DNA from: Chryseobacterium gleum
Lineage (GTDB): Bacteria; Bacteroidota; Bacteroidia; Flavobacteriales_D; Sanyastnellaceae
Assembly (NCBI GenBank): GCA_945897395.1
Contig: CAMDFE010000029.1
Coordinates: 1 to 10,834 of the forward strand
Direction of reading: 5' to 3'
Length of the DNA stretch: 10,834 nt
Shown: one piece after another, positions 7,581 through 10,834 of the stretch
Position numbering within the stretch: the first letter of the stretch is position 1
Layout: each line of letters starts with the position of its first letter
Made by a program: the position numbers and the translations under genes
Notes under the pieces: generated by a model
The model's database searches: none
Seen by the model: the letters and a program-made list of their open reading frames with translations, nothing else
What the model was told of the DNA's origin: nothing

Positions 7581-7592
7581 AAAAAAAAAATG
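7581..7592 (+). promoter_or_regulatory. A-tract translation initiation region of carB
   Basis: Nine consecutive A residues directly precede the ATG at 7590 and there is no Shine-Dalgarno. An A-rich stretch before the start is typical of well-translated Bacteroidota genes and supports this start codon. Confidence 0.5.
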
Positions 7593-10406
7593 CCCAAAGA
7601 CAAAAGCATTAAGTCGGTCCTCATTATTGGTTCTGGACCCATCGTTATCGGACAAGCCTGTGAATTTGATTACTCTGGAAGCCAAGCTGCGCGGTCTTTG
7701 CGTGAAGAAGGCATTGAAGTAACCCTCATCAATAGCAATCCTGCAACCATCATGACCGACAAGGTCGTTGCTGACAATATATACCTGCTTCCACTTGAAA
7801 CGGCAAGCATTGAGACCATTCTAAAAAATCACAAGATCGATGTTGTTCTTCCGACTATGGGCGGACAAACAGCGTTGAACCTTGCCATTCAGTGCGAAGA
7901 AAGCGGTTTGTGGGAACAATACGGTGTTCGCATGGTGGGAGTAGATACCAAGGCCATTGAGATCACTGAAAATCGTGAAGCGTTTCGCGACTTAATGATT
8001 GAAATAGGAGTGCCTATGGCTCCACAATTAACTGCAAAGTCATTCTTGGAAGGAAAAGAAATTGCTCAGGAATTCGGATTCCCTCTTTGTATTCGTCCTT
8101 CATATACGTTAGGCGGATCGGGCGCTAGCCTGGTTTACAATCAGTCAGACTTCGATCGTCTGCTTACACGCGGACTGCACCTCTCTCCTATTCACGAGGT
8201 CATGATTGACAAAGCGTTGATGGGTTGGAAAGAATACGAATTGGAATTGCTTCGCGATGCCAACGACAACGTGGTAATTATCTGTAGCATTGAAAACTTC
8301 GACCCCATTGGAATTCATACCGGAGACAGCATTACTGTTGCGCCGGCCATGACTTTAAGCGATACTACATTCCAAAAGATGCGCGATATGGCCATTATGA
8401 TGATGCGCGCCATTGGAAATTTCGCAGGCGGATGTAACGTCCAATTCGCGGTTTCTCCAGATGCAAACGAAGACATTATTGCCATTGAAATTAATCCGCG
8501 CGTTTCGCGCTCTTCAGCACTAGCCTCGAAAGCAACTGGATATCCGATTGCGAAAATCGCTGCGAAACTAGCCATTGGTTATCACCTCGACGAACTACAA
8601 AATCAAATTACCAAAAGCACTTCGGCTTTGTTCGAACCAACCTTGGATTATGTGATTGTGAAAATACCTCGTTGGAACTTCGACAAGTTCCCTGGATGCA
8701 ATCGTGAGTTAGGTTTACAAATGAAGAGCGTTGGTGAAGTAATGGCTATTGGAAGAACATTCCAAGAAGCGCTTCAAAAGGCTTGTCAATCCTTAGAAAT
8801 CAACAGAAACGGCTTAGGTGCCGACGGCAAAGAACTTCGTGATCAGCAAGAAATATTAGACTCACTCGAACACCCAAGTTGGAATCGTATTTTCCACATT
8901 TACGACGCCATTAAATTGGGAATTCCATTCAAGACCATTCAAGAAAAAACACGCATCGATTTGTGGTTCTTGAAGCAGATTGAAGAATTACTTCAGTTGG
9001 AACGCGTTATTGAAAAGCACACGCTTGCTTCCATTCCGAAAGAATTGTTGTTCGAAGCGAAGCAAAAAGGTTATGCAGATAGACAAATCGCTCACCTTCT
9101 GAAATGCTTGGAAAGCGAAGTGTACACCAAGCGCGACGAGATGGGCATTCAGCGTGTTTACAAATTGGTAGACACCTGCGCTGCAGAGTTCGAAGCGAAG
9201 ACGCCGTATTACTACAGCACGTTTGAATTCGAGAACGAAAGTGTTCGTTCCGAAAACAAAAAAGTTATTGTGTTGGGAAGTGGACCGAACCGAATTGGTC
9301 AAGGTATTGAATTCGATTACTCGTGTGTACACGGTGTGCTAGCAGCGAAGGAATGCGGATATGAAACCATCATGATCAATTGCAATCCGGAAACCGTTTC
9401 AACCGACTTCGACACAGCAGACAAATTGTATTTCGAACCCGTTTTCTGGGAACATATTTACGACATCATTCGTCATGAAAACCCCGTGGGAGTAATTGTT
9501 CAGCTTGGCGGGCAAACCGCATTGAAGCTAGCAGCAAAACTACAGCGCTACGGAATTAAAATATTAGGAACCTCTTTCGACGCCTTAGACTTGGCGGAAG
9601 ACAGAGGCCGTTTTTCAAATTGTTTGAAGGACAACAACATTCCGTATCCAGATTTCGGAGTGGTGGAAAACGCAGAGCAAGCCATTGAGCTTTCGAAAAA
9701 TTTAGGCTTCCCGTTGTTGGTTCGTCCGAGCTATGTACTGGGTGGACAAAAAATGAAGATTGTAATTAACGAACACGAATTGGAGCAGCACGTGGTGAAT
9801 ATTCTTAACGACATGCCCGACAATCAGATTTTGTTAGACCACTTCTTGGAAGGCGCTATTGAAGCCGAAGCCGATGCGATTTGCGACGGAACAGATGTTT
9901 ACATCATTGGCATTATGCAGCACATTGAACCTGCTGGAATTCACAGCGGTGACTCGTACGGTGTATTGCCTCCGTATAACTTGGGCGACCTTGTTATGAC
10001 ACAGATTGAAGAGCACACGAAGAAGATTGCCTTGGCGCTTGGAACGGTGGGGTTGATAAACATTCAGTTCGCCATTAAAGACGACGTTGTATACATTATT
10101 GAAGCGAATCCGCGTGCATCGCGCACGGTGCCATTCATAGCGAAAGCCTACGACGAACCGTATGTTAACCACGCTACGAAAGTCATGTTGGGTGAATTGA
10201 AGGTGAAGGACATTAACTTCCAACCGAAACGCAACGGCTACGCAATCAAAATTCCTGTATTCAGTTACGAAAAATTCCCAGAAGTAAACAAGGAACTCGG
10301 TCCGGAAATGAAATCAACTGGCGAAGCCATCCGATTCATCAAAGACTTGAAAGATCCGTTTTTCAGGCAGATTTTTTCGGAGCGCAACTTATACCTTTCG
10401 AAGTAA
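7590..10406 (+). CDS. carB: Carbamoyl-phosphate synthase large subunit lacking the C-terminal allosteric (MGS) domain
   Basis: CarB makes carbamoyl phosphate from bicarbonate, ammonia (delivered by CarA) and two ATP, for pyrimidine and arginine synthesis in the cytoplasm. The first synthetase half (about 1-400) shows LIIGSGPIVIGQACEFDYSG, IHTGDSITVAPA and metal-ligand motif EINPRVSRSSA (E300, N302). An oligomerisation region follows at about 400-555. The second half has VLGSGPNRIGQGIEFDYS, VQLGGQTALKLA and EANPRASRTVPF (E838, N840). Both ATP-grasp units look intact. The protein stops at residue 938 after GPEMKSTGEAIRFIKD and a short tail, where the roughly 1,070-residue E. coli enzyme continues into the MGS-like domain that binds UMP and ornithine. 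No remnant of that domain fits in the 64-bp gap downstream, so this is a true C-terminus and not a frameshift. I recall CarB of about this length in Flavobacteriia. carA is not adjacent. Identity is secure. Confidence 0.97.
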   Translation: MPKDKSIKSVLIIGSGPIVIGQACEFDYSGSQAARSLREEGIEVTLINSNPATIMTDKVVADNIYLLPLETASIETILKNHKIDVVLPTMGGQTALNLAIQCEESGLWEQYGVRMVGVDTKAIEITENREAFRDLMIEIGVPMAPQLTAKSFLEGKEIAQEFGFPLCIRPSYTLGGSGASLVYNQSDFDRLLTRGLHLSPIHEVMIDKALMGWKEYELELLRDANDNVVIICSIENFDPIGIHTGDSITVAPAMTLSDTTFQKMRDMAIMMMRAIGNFAGGCNVQFAVSPDANEDIIAIEINPRVSRSSALASKATGYPIAKIAAKLAIGYHLDELQNQITKSTSALFEPTLDYVIVKIPRWNFDKFPGCNRELGLQMKSVGEVMAIGRTFQEALQKACQSLEINRNGLGADGKELRDQQEILDSLEHPSWNRIFHIYDAIKLGIPFKTIQEKTRIDLWFLKQIEELLQLERVIEKHTLASIPKELLFEAKQKGYADRQIAHLLKCLESEVYTKRDEMGIQRVYKLVDTCAAEFEAKTPYYYSTFEFENESVRSENKKVIVLGSGPNRIGQGIEFDYSCVHGVLAAKECGYETIMINCNPETVSTDFDTADKLYFEPVFWEHIYDIIRHENPVGVIVQLGGQTALKLAAKLQRYGIKILGTSFDALDLAEDRGRFSNCLKDNNIPYPDFGVVENAEQAIELSKNLGFPLLVRPSYVLGGQKMKIVINEHELEQHVVNILNDMPDNQILLDHFLEGAIEAEADAICDGTDVYIIGIMQHIEPAGIHSGDSYGVLPPYNLGDLVMTQIEEHTKKIALALGTVGLINIQFAIKDDVVYIIEANPRASRTVPFIAKAYDEPYVNHATKVMLGELKVKDINFQPKRNGYAIKIPVFSYEKFPEVNKELGPEMKSTGEAIRFIKDLKDPFFRQIFSERNLYLSK

Positions 10407-10408
10407 TT

Positions 10409-10470
10409 CCGCGGAGCGGTCATCACACAAAGTGTGTCATCGCAACTTCGTTGCGTCATCACCGAAGGTG
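10409..10470. repeat. Array of four mini-hairpins with 3-nt loops, spaced by TCAT
   Basis: Four perfect stem-loops follow one another: CCGC-GGA-GCGG (10409-10419), CACAC-AAA-GTGTG (10424-10436), CGCAAC-TTC-GTTGCG (10441-10455) and CACC-GAA-GGTG (10460-10470). Between each pair lies TCAT (10420-10423, 10437-10440, 10456-10459). Stem sequences differ completely while loop length and spacer are kept. The array fills nearly the whole gap between two converging stop codons, so a two-way transcription end or mRNA-end protection is a reasonable guess; there is no T-run for a standard terminator. Confidence 0.75.
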
Positions 10471-10833
10471 TTAAAGCCCTTTAATATAATTGTCAAACGA
10501 ATCATTAAACGCCGTCCCTCCCGCTGTGCGGTGTTTAGACAGTTGTTTGAATTCCACCAAAGACCACAACACGAATTCCATTAAGAAAGGAACGTCAGCG
10601 GTTGCAACGTTAGGTTGATACTTGTTTAACAGAATTACAAGCGGTTCAACGGAAAGGAGCGCTTTCACATAAGTTTCTTCATTCGATTCATCGGTGAGTT
10701 CAAAGGCATCTGCTTCGAAAAACCAGTTGATGATTTCATCGTACGGAGTTTCTTGATCTTGCTTTTTCAGCTTTTCAATTTTCGGGAAGTATTGAACGAA
10801 CAAGGTCTTGGTGGCTTCTGCTATCAAGTGATT
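10471..10833 (-). CDS. Partial protein, C-terminal 121 residues; possibly the end of a Mg-chelatase/MoxR-like AAA+ protein
   Basis: The minus-strand frame is open to the right edge (the first visible codons read Asn-His-Leu; the Leu is a TTG at 10827 and there is no reason to treat it as a start), so this is the 3' part of a longer gene. Visible features are a Lys-rich stretch PKIEKLKKQDQETPYDEIINWF, an acidic patch ELTDESNEETY, a hydrophobic helix VKALLSVEPLVILLNKYQP, and the tail FLMEFVLWSLVEFKQLSKHR followed by GGTAFNDSFDNYIKGL. It is helical, soluble and has no signal or membrane segment. The tail reminds me of the C-terminus of Bacteroidota magnesium-chelatase-subunit-I-like ATPases (EFVLxxLxEYxxLSK followed by GGxxFxD), but no ATPase motif lies within the window, so this is a weak recall-based guess. 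It converges on carB, with 64 bp between the stop codons. Confidence 0.7.
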   Translation of the reverse strand, partial: NHLIAEATKTLFVQYFPKIEKLKKQDQETPYDEIINWFFEADAFELTDESNEETYVKALLSVEPLVILLNKYQPNVATADVPFLMEFVLWSLVEFKQLSKHRTAGGTAFNDSFDNYIKGL

Positions 10834-10834
10834 C

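Noticed and set aside
9834..10223. Long minus-strand open frame (129 codons) inside carB
   Set aside because: It lies wholly within the conserved carB coding sequence on the opposite strand, and its composition is that of an antisense reading; no family features.
10409..10470. CRISPR array or intrinsic terminator in the carB 3' gap
   Set aside because: The spacer is only 4 nt and the varied parts are self-complementary hairpins of 11-15 nt, unlike CRISPR repeats and spacers. No T-run follows any stem, so a standard intrinsic terminator is not supported either.
10825..10827. TTG at 10827 as the start of the minus-strand gene
   Set aside because: The frame continues open to the window edge, and no ATG or start-like context is present; the gene is more likely truncated by the window.

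Overview
The window looks like an ordinary housekeeping stretch of a Bacteroidota chromosome, probably Flavobacteriia or a close relative. The main support is a secreted protein with a C-terminal type IX secretion (T9SS) sorting domain. Weaker support comes from the A-rich or nearly absent ribosome binding sites, a TTG / TAnnTTTG-like promoter, and a CarB that lacks the C-terminal allosteric domain. I see no transposase, phage gene, CRISPR array, tRNA or rRNA.

Left part (2-5820, all + strand, very tightly packed): the 3' 689 codons of small-type purL (purine synthesis), then a membrane-anchored three-PASTA protein, a T9SS-exported beta-rich protein and an RluD-type 23S rRNA pseudouridine synthase. 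The junctions are 17 nt, a 1-nt TAATG overlap and a 1-nt gap, so the last three genes at least are almost certainly co-transcribed and probably translationally coupled.

Middle (5821-7335, + strand): a 76-nt spacer with a perfect short palindrome, a membrane-anchored SOUL/HBP-family protein, and an alpha/beta hydrolase that stops four codons after the start of its catalytic His codon, at two in-frame stops.

Intergenic 7336-7589: a degenerate 12-bp repeat (AAGATGCNTYGC-like), tandem in one orientation and then inverted, giving a perfect 18-bp inverted repeat. A plausible Bacteroidota promoter and a run of nine A's before the carB start follow.

Right part: carB (7590-10406, + strand), complete through both synthetase halves but without the MGS-like regulatory domain. 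It converges with a partial minus-strand gene that runs off the right edge. The 64-bp gap between their stop codons is made almost entirely of four different perfect mini-hairpins, each with a 3-nt loop, separated by TCAT. This array and the 12-bp repeat are the two most unusual things here. I do not see a new multi-gene system; the novelty, if any, lies in the two non-coding repeat structures.
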